From contig NZ_AOIU01000033.1 of the NCBI RefSeq assembly GCF_000337455.1, forward strand, positions 83,263 to 147,262: DNA of 64,000 nucleotides, read 5' to 3'. Positions 45,801 through 53,775 of the stretch are shown here, piece by piece. This DNA comes from Halosimplex carlsbadense 2-9-1. GTDB lineage: Archaea > Halobacteriota > Halobacteria > Halobacteriales > Haloarculaceae. The notes beneath the pieces were generated by a model. It worked only from the letters and a program-made list of their open reading frames with translations. It made no database searches and was not told the DNA's origin. A program made the position numbers and the translations under genes. The first letter of the stretch is position 1, and every line of letters begins with the position of its first letter.

Positions 45801-47573
45801 ATGCCGACGCCGTCGTTCACGCCCTTCGTTCTGCTCGCGGCGATCGTCGGGAGCGGCGTCGCCGCGTTCGTGTGGGTGTTCCGCGACACGCCCGGCGCCA
45901 AGCCGCTGTCGGCGTTCGTCGCCGGGGCGAGCCTGTTCGCGCTCGCCCAGGGGATGGCCCTGGCGTCGCCGGGACTGGCCGGGAAGCTCCGGTGGTCGAG
46001 CGTCGCCGCGACCGTCTCGGTGGTCCTCCCGGCCGCCTGGCTGCTGACCGTTCTCGCCTACACCGACAGCGACCGGTCGGTCGACCGGCGGACGCTGGCG
46101 CTGTTGCTCGTCGAACCCCTCCTGTTCGCCGCGCTGGTCTGGACGAACGACGCCCATAACCTCGTCTGGGCCGACCGCTGGATCGAGACGAGCGCCGCGA
46201 GTGCGTACCTGACCGAGGAGTTCGGCCTCGGGATGTGGGCCCACGTCGGCTACTCCTACCTGCTCATCGCGGTCGGCGGGCTCGAACTCGTCCGGCTGAA
46301 CTTCCGGACGACCGACTTCTTCCGCAGCCAGGGGACGGCGCTGCTGGCCGCGATGTTCGTCGCCGCGTCGCTGTGGGCCAGTTCGCTGTTCGGCCTCGTC
46401 CCCCCGCGGTACGACCTCGGCGGTTTCGGCTTCGTCTTCGGCGGCCTCGTCATGACCGCGGCGCTGTTCCGCGGTCGCCTGCTGTCTATCACGCCGGCGA
46501 CCCGACAGCTCGGTCGCGAGGCCGTCGTCGACGAGATGGACGACCGGATCGTCATCCTCGACGACGCGGACCGCGTCGTCGACGTCAACCCCGCGGCCGC
46601 CCGACTCCTGGAGGTCGACCCGCAGGCGGTCGTCGGGACGCCCATCGAAGCCGTCGCGCCGGGCCTCGCGTCGGCGATCGACGCCGGCTCGACGGGCCAG
46701 GCCGACCTCGAACTCGACGGGCCCGACGGCCGCCGCTACTACGACGTGCGCGTCTCGCCGCTCTACCGCAGTTACGGCGGCGTCGCCGGCCGCGTCGTCA
46801 GCTTCCGCGACGTGACCGACCGCCGCCAGCACGAGCAGCGGCTCGACGTACTCAACCGCGTCCTCCGGCACAACCTCCGCAACGAGCTGAACGTCGTCGC
46901 CGGCAACGCCGAACTGCTCCGCCAGGACGTCGAGGAGACCGACGACGTGCGTCGCCGGCTCGACCGCATCGAGGAGACCGTCGACGGCGTCGTCGCCCGC
47001 AGCGAGAAGATCGGCCACGTCTCCCGGATGGTCGACGAGGAATGCGACCGGGCGTTCGCCGCCACCGAGCGGGTCGATAGCCTCGCCGACGGCGTCGAAG
47101 CCGCCCACGACGACGTGACGGTCACCGTCGACCTGCCCGAGAGGTTGACCGTGGTCGGCGGCCCCTGTCTGGAGCGGGCCTTCGAGGAACTGTTCGAGAA
47201 CGCCGCCGAACACGCCGGCGAGGACCCCGCGGTCGAGGTACGGGCGACGGACTGCCCGGGCGAGTTCGTCGAGATCCGGGTCGCCGACGACGGGCCCGGG
47301 ATCGCGGACCAGGAGCGGACCGTCATCGAAGCGGGCCGGGAGACGGCGCTCGAACACGGGAGCGGCGTCGGCCTCTGGCTCGTCAACTGGGTCGTCCGCG
47401 AGTGCGGCGGCTCCGTCGAGTTCGCCGACGACGGCGACGGCTGCACCGTCGCGCTCAGGCTCCCGCTCGCCGACGACGCGGCCGACGCCGCTCCGAAACC
47501 GGGCACGCAGGCGGCGACCGGGGCCGCCGACGAGGACGACCGCGACCGAACCGGGATCGAGGCCGACGACTGA
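45801..47573 (+). CDS. 7TM-N histidine kinase with PAS domain
   Basis: This 590-residue membrane kinase has seven hydrophobic segments in residues 5-225 (the histidine-kinase 7TM-N module), then a PAS domain (about 240-345). The transmitter has H-box RVLRHNLRNE with His357, N-box ELFENAAEHAGE and G-box ADDGPGIADQ. The tail is acidic. It shares the 7TM-N plus LRHN-type H-box layout with the kinase at 3391 but lacks the GAF domain. An ttatcc element near 45769 gives leaderless spacing. No adjacent regulator is seen; the next gene (idi) is on the other strand. Confidence 0.9.
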   Translation: MPTPSFTPFVLLAAIVGSGVAAFVWVFRDTPGAKPLSAFVAGASLFALAQGMALASPGLAGKLRWSSVAATVSVVLPAAWLLTVLAYTDSDRSVDRRTLALLLVEPLLFAALVWTNDAHNLVWADRWIETSAASAYLTEEFGLGMWAHVGYSYLLIAVGGLELVRLNFRTTDFFRSQGTALLAAMFVAASLWASSLFGLVPPRYDLGGFGFVFGGLVMTAALFRGRLLSITPATRQLGREAVVDEMDDRIVILDDADRVVDVNPAAARLLEVDPQAVVGTPIEAVAPGLASAIDAGSTGQADLELDGPDGRRYYDVRVSPLYRSYGGVAGRVVSFRDVTDRRQHEQRLDVLNRVLRHNLRNELNVVAGNAELLRQDVEETDDVRRRLDRIEETVDGVVARSEKIGHVSRMVDEECDRAFAATERVDSLADGVEAAHDDVTVTVDLPERLTVVGGPCLERAFEELFENAAEHAGEDPAVEVRATDCPGEFVEIRVADDGPGIADQERTVIEAGRETALEHGSGVGLWLVNWVVRECGGSVEFADDGDGCTVALRLPLADDAADAAPKPGTQAATGAADEDDRDRTGIEADD

Positions 47574-47665
47574 CACTCCGTCGCCGACGCCGCGAACGCG
47601 TGCCCGGCCGCTGTGCGCCGTCCGGGCCGTTGTGAGAAAAGGAGGCGTCCGTCGGTCGCCGCCGA

Positions 47666-48268
47666 CTATTCGAAGTCTCGGCGCATCGCGATCTCGAACC
47701 AGGGACAGAGACGCAGTTGCCGGTACCAGCGGGGGTGCTCGTGCAGGCGCTCGTAGGGGACCCACATGTAGCCGCCGACCTCTTCGGGGTCGGGGTCGAG
47801 GCTCGTGTCGATCAGGGTGGCCTTCAGCACGGCGCAGACCTCGTGTTCGAGGCCCTCGTCCATGTAGTAGCGCTTGTACTCGAAGCGGTCGGTCACCCGG
47901 AGGTTGTCGTACTGGTCCGGCGTGACGCCGAGTTCCTCTTCGAGCCGCTGGCGGGTCGCTTCGACCTGCGTCTGACCCTTGATGGGGTGGGAAGCGACGG
48001 TGCCGTCCCAGTAGGTGTCCCAGAGCCGTTTCTTCGGGCTGCGCTGGGCGAGCAGGATGCGGTCGTCCTCGTCGAACAGCATCGAGGTGAACGCGCGGTG
48101 TCGGGTGCCGTCGCCGGTGTGGGCGTCGAGGCGGTTGACCAGTCCCTGTTCCTCGTCGTTCTCGTCGACGGCGATCACCGACTGCTCGGCGTTCTCGTGG
48201 TAGTCGTCGGCTCCGTCGGCCGACGGCGCGCCGTCGCCTCCGGGAGCCCCCTCGTCGTCCGTACTCAT
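47666..48268 (-). CDS. idi: Isopentenyl-diphosphate delta-isomerase, type I-like
   Basis: This 200-residue Nudix-fold protein has the order of type I IDI: HRAFTSMLFDEDDRILLAQRS, the Nudix-like helix region QTQVEATRQRLEEELGVT, and the Glu-containing motif GLEHEVCAVLKA, with WYRQLRLCPWFEIA at the end. It should interconvert IPP and DMAPP for archaeal lipids and carotenoids. The position of the catalytic Cys of bacterial and human enzymes (NSVCGHP or NTCCSHP) is TVASHP here, with Ala replacing Cys. The catalytic Glu motif is intact. I recall the same TVASHP in other haloarchaeal homologues. The first about 25 residues are acidic and disordered. Confidence 0.88.
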   Translation of the reverse strand: MSTDDEGAPGGDGAPSADGADDYHENAEQSVIAVDENDEEQGLVNRLDAHTGDGTRHRAFTSMLFDEDDRILLAQRSPKKRLWDTYWDGTVASHPIKGQTQVEATRQRLEEELGVTPDQYDNLRVTDRFEYKRYYMDEGLEHEVCAVLKATLIDTSLDPDPEEVGGYMWVPYERLHEHPRWYRQLRLCPWFEIAMRRDFE

Positions 48269-48341
48269 GGCAGTCACGTGGTAGAGCGGGTTCAAACAGT
48301 CTTCGACTCGCGTCGCTACCGCGGCCGCGGGGACCGGTCGA

Positions 48342-48755
48342 TCACCCGACGCGTTCGTCGAGGATGAGCCGCGTTTTCGTGCTGACGACTTCCTCCAGTT
48401 CGCGGGTCTGGGTGATGATCTCGTTGACCCGCTCGGTGTCCTGGGCGTCGACGACGAAGACGATGTCCTCCTCGCCGGAGACCTGCCAGACGAAGTCGAC
48501 CTCGGTCCACTCGGCGACCCGCTCGCTGATGTCGTGGGTGTCGACGCTCACGTCGACCCCGACCTCGATCATCGCCTTGACGTTCCCCGTCCGCGTCGCG
48601 ACGGTAAAGCGCTCGATGACCCCCTCTTCGACCAGCGACTCCACGCGGTTGCGGACCGTCCCCTCGGAGGTCCCCACGTCGTCGGCGATCTCCGTGTACG
48701 GCGTGCGCGCGTCCCTGCGGAGGATGTTCAGGATCTCGCGGTCGAGGTCGTCCAT
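48342..48755 (-). CDS. Lrp/AsnC-family transcriptional regulator
   Basis: This 137-residue protein has an N-terminal winged helix (MDDLDREILNILRRDARTPYTEIADDVG followed by SEGTVRNRVESLVEEGVI, within residues 1-48) and a C-terminal RAM effector-binding domain (about 60-137). The length is that of standard Lrp proteins, which bind amino acids or related ligands as dimers and octamers. It is divergent from carA, with 103 bases between start codons. Two palindromes lie in that gap (48792-48808 and 48837-48855), so control of carA and of itself is likely, though this is inference. Confidence 0.93.
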   Translation of the reverse strand: MDDLDREILNILRRDARTPYTEIADDVGTSEGTVRNRVESLVEEGVIERFTVATRTGNVKAMIEVGVDVSVDTHDISERVAEWTEVDFVWQVSGEEDIVFVVDAQDTERVNEIITQTRELEEVVSTKTRLILDERVG

Positions 48756-48791
48756 CGAATACCTCCACCTTCCACAGCACCCCACTTGACC

Positions 48792-48808
48792 GTTACGAAT
48801 TTCGTAAC
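48792..48808. promoter_or_regulatory. Palindromic candidate Lrp operator
   Basis: GTTACGAA (48792-48799) and TTCGTAAC (48801-48808) form a perfect 8-bp inverted repeat around one central T. It lies upstream of the carA TATA-like cttatc (48828-48833) and about 37 bases before the lrp ATG on the other strand, so a bound dimer could block both promoters. Confidence 0.65.
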
Positions 48809-48836
48809 CTGGCTTCGAAAGCAACACTTATCACCG

Positions 48837-48855
48837 GAGATGGTATACGCATCTC
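48837..48855. promoter_or_regulatory. Second palindrome at the carA start region
   Basis: GAGATG (48837-48842) and CATCTC (48850-48855) flank gtatacg. The element covers the expected carA transcript start and ends three bases before the ATG at 48859, so occupancy here would block initiation directly. Confidence 0.5.
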
Positions 48856-48858
48856 GTA

Positions 48859-49926
48859 ATGACGGACGCCTACGTGGCACTGGAGGGCGGACGCGTCGTC
48901 GAGGCGCGCGCACGCTCGCCGGGCACGACTCGCGGGGAACTGGTCTTTACAACTGCGTACACGGGCTACGAGGAGAGCCTCACCGACCCCTCCTACGAGG
49001 AGCAGATCCTCACGTTCTCCTATCCGCTGATCGGCAACTACGGCGTCCGAGAGGAGCGTTTCGAGTCGGATCGCGTCCACCCGCGCGGCGTCGTCGCACG
49101 TGACCTGACCGAAGACGTCGTCGAGTGGCTCGAAGCGGAGGGCGTGCCCGCCGTCGACAAGCTCGACACTCGCGACCTGGTCACCGAGATCCGGGACTCC
49201 GGCGCGATGAAGTGCGGCATCGCCGCGGGTGAGGACGTGACCGAGCAGGACGCGCTCGACGAACTCGAGCAGTGCAAGCACATGAGCGACCACACGGACA
49301 TCGGCGACCAGGTCACCACGCCGGAGACGGTCGTCTACAACGAGGACGGGTCGGGCGCCGACGTGGCGCTCATCGACTGCGGCGCGAAGGGCTCGATCGT
49401 CGACTCGCTCGTCGAGCGCGACGCGACCGTCCACCTTATGCCCCACGACACCACCGAGGAGGACGTCGCCGAGCTGGACCCCGACGTACTCTTTATCTCC
49501 AACGGTCCCGGCGACCCGGAGAACTTCGAAGAGGCCAACGAGCTCGTCGACGACTTCGTCGGCGAGAAACCCATCGCGGGCATCTGCCTCGGCCAGCAGG
49601 TCGTCGCCAACGCGCTGGGCGGCGAGACCGAGAAGATGGAGTTCGGCCACCGCGGGGTCAACCAGCCCGTCCGTGACCTGCGGACCGACCGCGTGGTCAT
49701 GACCACCCAGAACCACGGCTACACCGTCGCCGACCCCGGCGACACCCTCGAAGTCACCCAGATCAACGTCAACGACGACACCCCCGAGGGCCTGGAGAAC
49801 GACGACCTCGACATCCTCACCCGCCAGTACCACCCCGAGGCCAATCCCGGCCCCAACGACTCGAAGGGCTTTTTCGACGACGTGCTGTCGATGGCCGACG
49901 AGGAGTCCGTCGCGACGACGAACTGA
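48859..49926 (+). CDS. carA: Carbamoyl-phosphate synthase small subunit
   Basis: This 355-residue glutaminase subunit supplies ammonia to CarB. The N-terminal CPSase_sm domain (about 1-130) holds TTAYTGYEESLTDPSY and GNYGV. The class I glutaminase has SNGPGDPENF, the nucleophile motif GICLGQQ with Cys243, the FGHRGVNQPV block and the QYHPEANPGP triad region near the end. Length is typical. carB is far upstream in the window, so the subunits are made from separate promoters. Here carA has its own promoter with palindromes shared with the divergent lrp gene. Confidence 0.97.
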   Translation: MTDAYVALEGGRVVEARARSPGTTRGELVFTTAYTGYEESLTDPSYEEQILTFSYPLIGNYGVREERFESDRVHPRGVVARDLTEDVVEWLEAEGVPAVDKLDTRDLVTEIRDSGAMKCGIAAGEDVTEQDALDELEQCKHMSDHTDIGDQVTTPETVVYNEDGSGADVALIDCGAKGSIVDSLVERDATVHLMPHDTTEEDVAELDPDVLFISNGPGDPENFEEANELVDDFVGEKPIAGICLGQQVVANALGGETEKMEFGHRGVNQPVRDLRTDRVVMTTQNHGYTVADPGDTLEVTQINVNDDTPEGLENDDLDILTRQYHPEANPGPNDSKGFFDDVLSMADEESVATTN

Positions 49927-49937
49927 GGACTGGTCGC

Positions 49938-50654
49938 TCAGTTCCCCGAACGGTCGATCGTTTTTCCGCGATACTGTATCCGCGAGTCGTCCCCGTCTTC
50001 GGCGGACGTGGCGTCGCTCCGGTCCCGAGACTCGTCGCCGTCGCTATCGGCGCCGTCCGACTCTGCGGAGTCCGCGGGCGGTTCGTCGGGGACTCCGGGG
50101 TGGTTCTCGCGACTGATCGGTTGCCCGCGGTAGGTCAGCTGGTTCGCCCCGTCGTCGGTCTCGATCTCGTCGGGGGTCTCCGACGTGCGCTCCTCGACGT
50201 ACTCCGCCGCCGCCGACAGCAGCGACTCGCTGGTCGACCGCTTGGCCCAGCAGTGGTACTGCTTGCGCGGCGTCCGGAGGACGAATCGGTTGGCGAGCAG
50301 CCCCGTGTGATACGAGGCTTCGACGACCGAGTCGTGCGGGACCTCGATCACGCTGTCCTCCTCGCCGCCGCCGACCAGACAGAGCGTCCGACGGTCCGTG
50401 ACGACGACCGCCGTCCCGCGGTCACCGGACGGCTTCGTCGTGTTGCGCTTCGTGCCCAGGCCGATACCGCGTTTCTCGTTGGTCAGGACGTACGCCGGCG
50501 CCTCGGTCCCGCCGAGGCGCGTGACGGGAGGGCGGTGCAGCCGTCCCTCGGGGAACGCTTCCTCGCGGGACGCGAGGACACCGACGGTCACCGACGGGTG
50601 TGGCGCCATCTCGGCCAGTGTCATCGCCCTGTCCAGGGCATTCCCATCACTCAT
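49938..50654 (-). CDS. PH-like domain protein with C-terminal YRG repeats
   Basis: This 238-residue soluble protein has a central beta-rich region (about 80-145) with VVVTDRRTLCLVGGGEEDSVIEVPHDSVVEA and RFVLRTPRKQYHCWAK parts, the strand pattern of bacterial PH-type domains. After an acidic linker, the short motif YRGQPIS and its copy YRGKTID occur near the C-terminus (about 173-179 and 228-234). The family is unknown to me. It converges on carA with 11 bases between stops. Confidence 0.7.
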   Translation of the reverse strand: MSDGNALDRAMTLAEMAPHPSVTVGVLASREEAFPEGRLHRPPVTRLGGTEAPAYVLTNEKRGIGLGTKRNTTKPSGDRGTAVVVTDRRTLCLVGGGEEDSVIEVPHDSVVEASYHTGLLANRFVLRTPRKQYHCWAKRSTSESLLSAAAEYVEERTSETPDEIETDDGANQLTYRGQPISRENHPGVPDEPPADSAESDGADSDGDESRDRSDATSAEDGDDSRIQYRGKTIDRSGN

Positions 50655-50804
50655 CGACTCCCTCCGGGCGGCGTCGCGGGCGTCTCGCCAGTCATTACCC
50701 GACCGTTGTCGTCGGCTTCATATCAGAATGCGCCTACGATTCCTTTGGGTGAAGGTACGTCCTAATACGCTCTGCTGTCAGCTATCCGAACGCTCGTGGC
50801 GCGG

Positions 50805-50969
50805 CTAGCGCTCCCACTCGTAGAACCACCACGACGCGCCGAGCAACAGGAGTCCCGCCCCGAGCACGGACGTGGCCGGCTCGGGGAAGACGAACAGCAC
50901 GAACCCGATCAGGATCAGCAGGCCCGGCTCGATCTCGTTCCAGTACTCGGGGTAGCTGGGAAACGCCAT
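50805..50969 (-). CDS. 54-residue two-helix membrane protein
   Basis: A short minus-strand frame starts ATG at 50967-50969 and ends TAG at 50805-50807. The product begins MAFPSYPEYWNEIEPGLLI. It has a first hydrophobic segment (about 16-29), a Pro-Glu-Pro turn, and a second (about 33-48), and ends WWFYEWER. Codon use is strongly G/C at third positions and the hydrophobic pattern is coherent, which supports a real gene. The function is unknown. Confidence 0.65.
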   Translation of the reverse strand: MAFPSYPEYWNEIEPGLLILIGFVLFVFPEPATSVLGAGLLLLGASWWFYEWER

Positions 50970-51054
50970 GTGCTGCTGTTGTGGGGCGACCGGGATATAC
51001 GTTGACCGGTTCCCACGCCGGATTCGACCGCTCGCGGACCCGGCCGTTCGCGGG

Positions 51055-51369
51055 CTACGGGACAGTGTCGCCGACCCGCACCAGTCTGACGTTCCCGCGC
51101 TGGTCGATCGTGACTCTGTATCCCGCGTAGGAGAAGGAAATCTCCATCTGGGCGTCCCGCGACGGCGGCCGTTTGAAGAGGTTCTCGATGGTGTGGTCGA
51201 CCTCGTGGTATAGCGACGGTAACTCCGTCGCGTCGACTCCTTCGAGTCTGGCGATCAGTTCGAGAAACTCGTTGTCAGCGGTCTCCGATCGCGCGTCGAT
51301 CTGTGCTCGCACGATCCCAGGTGGTTCCCCGCCCGCGTCGTCAGCCTCGTCGAACGGCTCCTGTCCCAT
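51055..51369 (-). CDS. HalOD1 output-domain protein
   Basis: This 104-residue protein matches the haloarchaeal HalOD1 output domain. The signature is a stretch like LEGVDATELPSLYHEVDHTIENLF followed by a beta hairpin with SFSYAGYRVTIDQRGNVRLV. Such stand-alone copies occur in many haloarchaea, and the same domain appears at the C-terminus of Bat-type regulators. Its first 25 residues are acidic and disordered. ATG 51369 was chosen over one ten codons upstream. It is a single gene without an obvious partner. Confidence 0.85.
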   Translation of the reverse strand: MGQEPFDEADDAGGEPPGIVRAQIDARSETADNEFLELIARLEGVDATELPSLYHEVDHTIENLFKRPPSRDAQMEISFSYAGYRVTIDQRGNVRLVRVGDTVP

Positions 51370-51599
51370 ACACGTTGAGATGCGAAGCGTCCGGCACAAG
51401 TGTAGTTGCCAGCTCCCGGTCAGCTACCCGTCGGGAACCGTGTGATTGCTGGCCCGATGACGGGGTCGGGTTGTGAGTTCTGGGCCACGGTCACGCCGAG
51501 ACCCTCCCCCATCGCGTCCGCGCCGATCACGATCCAACCGTGGCTATCCGGTCGTCGAGTAGTGACGGAGACCGGATGCCCGAGGAGAACGGCAGTCGC

Positions 51600-52004
51600 T
51601 CAGGCCGGCGACGGCGTCTGGACGGAAGAGATGTAGCCCGCCAGGTCGGTCGTCGAGATCATCCCGATGACGCCCTCCTCGTCGTCGATCACGGGGAGGT
51701 GGTGGATACCGTGTTCGATCATCAGGTCTGCCGCGTCGACGATGGAGGTCTGGGCGTCCGTCGTCACCACGTCGGTCGTCATGTACCGTTCGACCGTGGT
51801 CTGGGCCTTCGGCTTGGACTTGGCGACGATGTCGACGAAGTCCGTCGTCGTGAGGATTCCCAGCAGCTGGTTGTCGTCGTCGACGACCACGAGCGACCCG
51901 ACGCTGTTGTCCTGCATCTGTGTGGCCGCGTCCTCGACGAGCGTGTCGGGGCCGACCGCTTGCAGGTCCGAACTCATCAACCGCGCGACGAAGATGTCTT
52001 CCAT
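51600..52004 (-). CDS. Two-CBS-domain protein
   Basis: This 134-residue protein has two CBS motifs (about 6-60 and 72-127), with SVGSLVVVDDDNQLLGILTTTD and HHLPVIDDEEGVIGMISTTD as their core strands and loops, and YMTTDVVTTDAQTSIVDAA opening the second. It probably binds adenine nucleotides. It differs from the CBS protein at 21190, which is paired with UspA; this one stands alone. It is transcribed away from the Gdx gene at 52130. Confidence 0.92.
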   Translation of the reverse strand: MEDIFVARLMSSDLQAVGPDTLVEDAATQMQDNSVGSLVVVDDDNQLLGILTTTDFVDIVAKSKPKAQTTVERYMTTDVVTTDAQTSIVDAADLMIEHGIHHLPVIDDEEGVIGMISTTDLAGYISSVQTPSPA

Positions 52005-52129
52005 AGGCGATCATACGCGCATCCGGCCCATAAACACCGGCGGTCCCGGCGAAGCGTGTAGGGTCGCGAGGGCTGTCCCCGACGGCTCGAACCGCAAACC
52101 CCAGGCGCGTCCTCGTGGAAGGGCCGACC

Positions 52130-52450
52130 GTGTCTTGGTATCTCCTCCTCGTCGCCGGCCTGTTCGAGATCGCCTGGGCGATCGGCCTGGAGTACTCCGA
52201 GGGGCTCAGCCGGCCCGTCCCGACCGCCGCGACGGGCGTCGCGATGTTGATCAGCGTCGTCTTGCTCGCGAAGGCGGTCGAGACACTGCCCGTCGGCACC
52301 GCCTACGCCGTCTGGACCGGGGTCGGCGCCGTCGGCACCGCCGCGCTCGGAATCGTCCTCTTCGACGAGCCGCTTTCGGCCGCTCGCGTCGCGTTCGTCG
52401 GCCTCATCGTCGTCGGCATCGTCGGGCTGAACCTCACCGCGAACGCCTGA
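52130..52450 (+). CDS. SMR-family exporter (Gdx/SugE type)
   Basis: This 106-residue four-helix membrane protein belongs to the small multidrug resistance family. Glu13, the essential proton- and substrate-coupling residue, sits in LFEIAWAIGLEYSEG, and the Gdx-type motif LPVGTAYAVWTGVGAVG is near 57-73. SugE/Gdx proteins export guanidinium or quaternary ammonium compounds as antiparallel dimers; one gene is enough for the homodimer form. I chose GTG 52130 because it places the Glu at position 13; the GTG five codons earlier would shift it. No riboswitch is visible upstream. Confidence 0.88.
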   Translation: MSWYLLLVAGLFEIAWAIGLEYSEGLSRPVPTAATGVAMLISVVLLAKAVETLPVGTAYAVWTGVGAVGTAALGIVLFDEPLSAARVAFVGLIVVGIVGLNLTANA

Positions 52451-52456
52451 CTGCGG

Positions 52457-52603
52457 TCAGGTCTGGCGGTACAGCAGCGTCGCGACGCCCACGACGAGGA
52501 GGAGCAGTCCCCACATCAGGTCGCCGCCGGGGAGGACGCCGAGTAGCAGCGTGACGATACCCGAGGAGATCAGCGACCAGCCCAGCGTGGTTCGGAAGGC
52601 CAT
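52457..52603 (-). CDS. 48-residue two-helix membrane protein
   Basis: This small protein starts MAFRTTLGWSLISSGIVTLL and has two hydrophobic segments (about 9-24 and 28-44), with the second ending VGVATLLYRQT. ATG 52603 was chosen because the longer frame upstream adds 25 polar residues. It ends 7 bases before the end of the Gdx gene on the opposite strand. The function is unknown. Confidence 0.6.
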   Translation of the reverse strand: MAFRTTLGWSLISSGIVTLLLGVLPGGDLMWGLLLLVVGVATLLYRQT

Positions 52604-52712
52604 ACGATCGGTTGTTGTTCCGAACTGAAAGGTGTCCGGTCGGTACATCTGCGAACTTATCGGATTTTCACCGACCACAAACGCTATACGGTATAAAAGT
52701 TATTGTTCTGAT

Positions 52713-52928
52713 ATGTCTGGAACTGTTCGGGATTCGCTTGCAGACTGGTATAATCCGAGTATTGAGTCTGCGGTGATCGTCTTGATGGGTTCGAGTTTTG
52801 GCCTCTTTCTGTTCCTCAACAGCCCCGATTTTACGAACCCGTACTACGTTTTCGGAGTCGGAGTGATGGGCTTCGCAGTCGTCTTTGCGGCGCTTATGCT
52901 CATTTCTGTGCTACTGAAGCGGCGATAG
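52713..52928 (+). CDS. 71-residue membrane protein, AT-rich gene
   Basis: This protein has a short polar N-terminus (MSGTVRDSLADWYNPS) and two hydrophobic segments (about 17-35 and 43-66), ending LLKRR. The gene is clearly richer in A and T at third positions than its neighbours, as is its upstream region with tataaaag (52692-52699), so it may be a transferred or fast-changing gene. ATG 52713 is the first start after that element. I do not recognise the family. Confidence 0.65.
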   Translation: MSGTVRDSLADWYNPSIESAVIVLMGSSFGLFLFLNSPDFTNPYYVFGVGVMGFAVVFAALMLISVLLKRR

Positions 52929-53038
52929 ACTACTACCCCGCATCGAACGTTCGAGCGACTGGTTCAATCGGTCGGTAGCGGGGGACCGAGATCGCGGCCA
53001 GACACAACGCCTAACCGCGACCCCGCCCATCCGCCGGT

Positions 53039-53248
53039 ATGACCGACTACACCACCGTCTCGATCCCCAAAGACCTGGCCGACCGCGTCGACGAGACCAT
53101 CGAGGGGACGAGCTTCTCCTCGACGAGCGACCTCGTCAGATTCTTGCTCCGGAGCATCGTCATCCAGCACGAGCAGAAGGGCGAACTCACGGAGGCGGAG
53201 TTCGGCGAGATCGCCGAACAGCTCGAAGATCTGGGGTATCTGGACTGA
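53039..53248 (+). CDS. Ribbon-helix-helix (CopG-like) regulator
   Basis: This 69-residue protein begins with the beta strand DYTTVSIPKDLADRVDETI, followed by the helix-turn-helix SSTSDLVRFLLRSIVIQHE, matching ribbon-helix-helix DNA-binding proteins. The C-terminal part is helical and acidic. Such regulators act as dimers. No toxin gene follows, since the next gene is on the opposite strand and of another type, so an antitoxin role is not supported. Its target is unknown. Confidence 0.85.
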   Translation: MTDYTTVSIPKDLADRVDETIEGTSFSSTSDLVRFLLRSIVIQHEQKGELTEAEFGEIAEQLEDLGYLD

Positions 53249-53266
53249 GTCGTCGCCGAAGACCCG

Positions 53267-53677
53267 TTACTCCGGGAACTCCTCGGGCGGTTCCACGTCG
53301 AGCAGTTCCAGCGTCTGCTCCTCGCCGCGGCGGTCGAAGACCGCCACCGACGCCTCGTCCCACGGCGGGACGGCGACGAAGATGCGCTCGTGGAAGTCGT
53401 CGCGCTGGCGGACGCGCAGCTCCCCGTTGGGGTGGGAGACGAACCGCGCCTGTGTCTGGCCCACCGGCGTCCCCATGTCGACGCCGAAGACGAAGTTGAC
53501 CGACCCCGCCGAGTCAGGGTAGTAAAAATGCGTGAACACGGGTGTCTCCGGCGAGAGGTCGGCGCCCGGCAGCTCCCCGGCGGGCGTCACCGACAGCGAG
53601 ATCGTCACCGGGTCGGGGTCGGACTCCCGTGCGAATCTGAGACAGGACTCGACCAGTCCGCGCGTCGCGTAGACCAC
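53267..53677 (-). CDS. Haloarchaeal protein resembling a degenerate JAMM/MPN fold
   Basis: In this 136-residue soluble protein the N-terminal helix (LVESCLRFARESDPDPVTISL) and the segment RFVSHPNGELRVRQRDDFHERIFVAVPPW resemble the JAMM order of helix, then HxHPxGx(S)xxD. Here the first His is replaced (VSHP) and the Ser is Arg, so the zinc site would be incomplete. The central part GSVNFVFGVDMGTPVG is beta-rich. I present the relation as a pattern-based suggestion only. It ends 18 bases from the end of the RHH gene and is transcribed against it. Confidence 0.6.
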   Translation of the reverse strand: MVYATRGLVESCLRFARESDPDPVTISLSVTPAGELPGADLSPETPVFTHFYYPDSAGSVNFVFGVDMGTPVGQTQARFVSHPNGELRVRQRDDFHERIFVAVPPWDEASVAVFDRRGEEQTLELLDVEPPEEFPE

Positions 53678-53775
53678 GGTGGGTTATTCTCCGTGCCCGG
53701 CAAAACTCCGTCGTTCGCGCGCCTCGCCGCGCCGGCGGCTCTCGACGCCGCCACGGGAGTCGCCACGGCGGCGGC

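Noticed and set aside
51370-51599. Gap between HalOD1 and CBS genes checked for RNA genes.
   Set aside because: No tRNA-like arms, hairpin array or open frame with a start was seen.
53039-53677. RHH protein and the next gene as a toxin-antitoxin pair.
   Set aside because: The second gene is on the opposite strand, convergent, and resembles no toxin.
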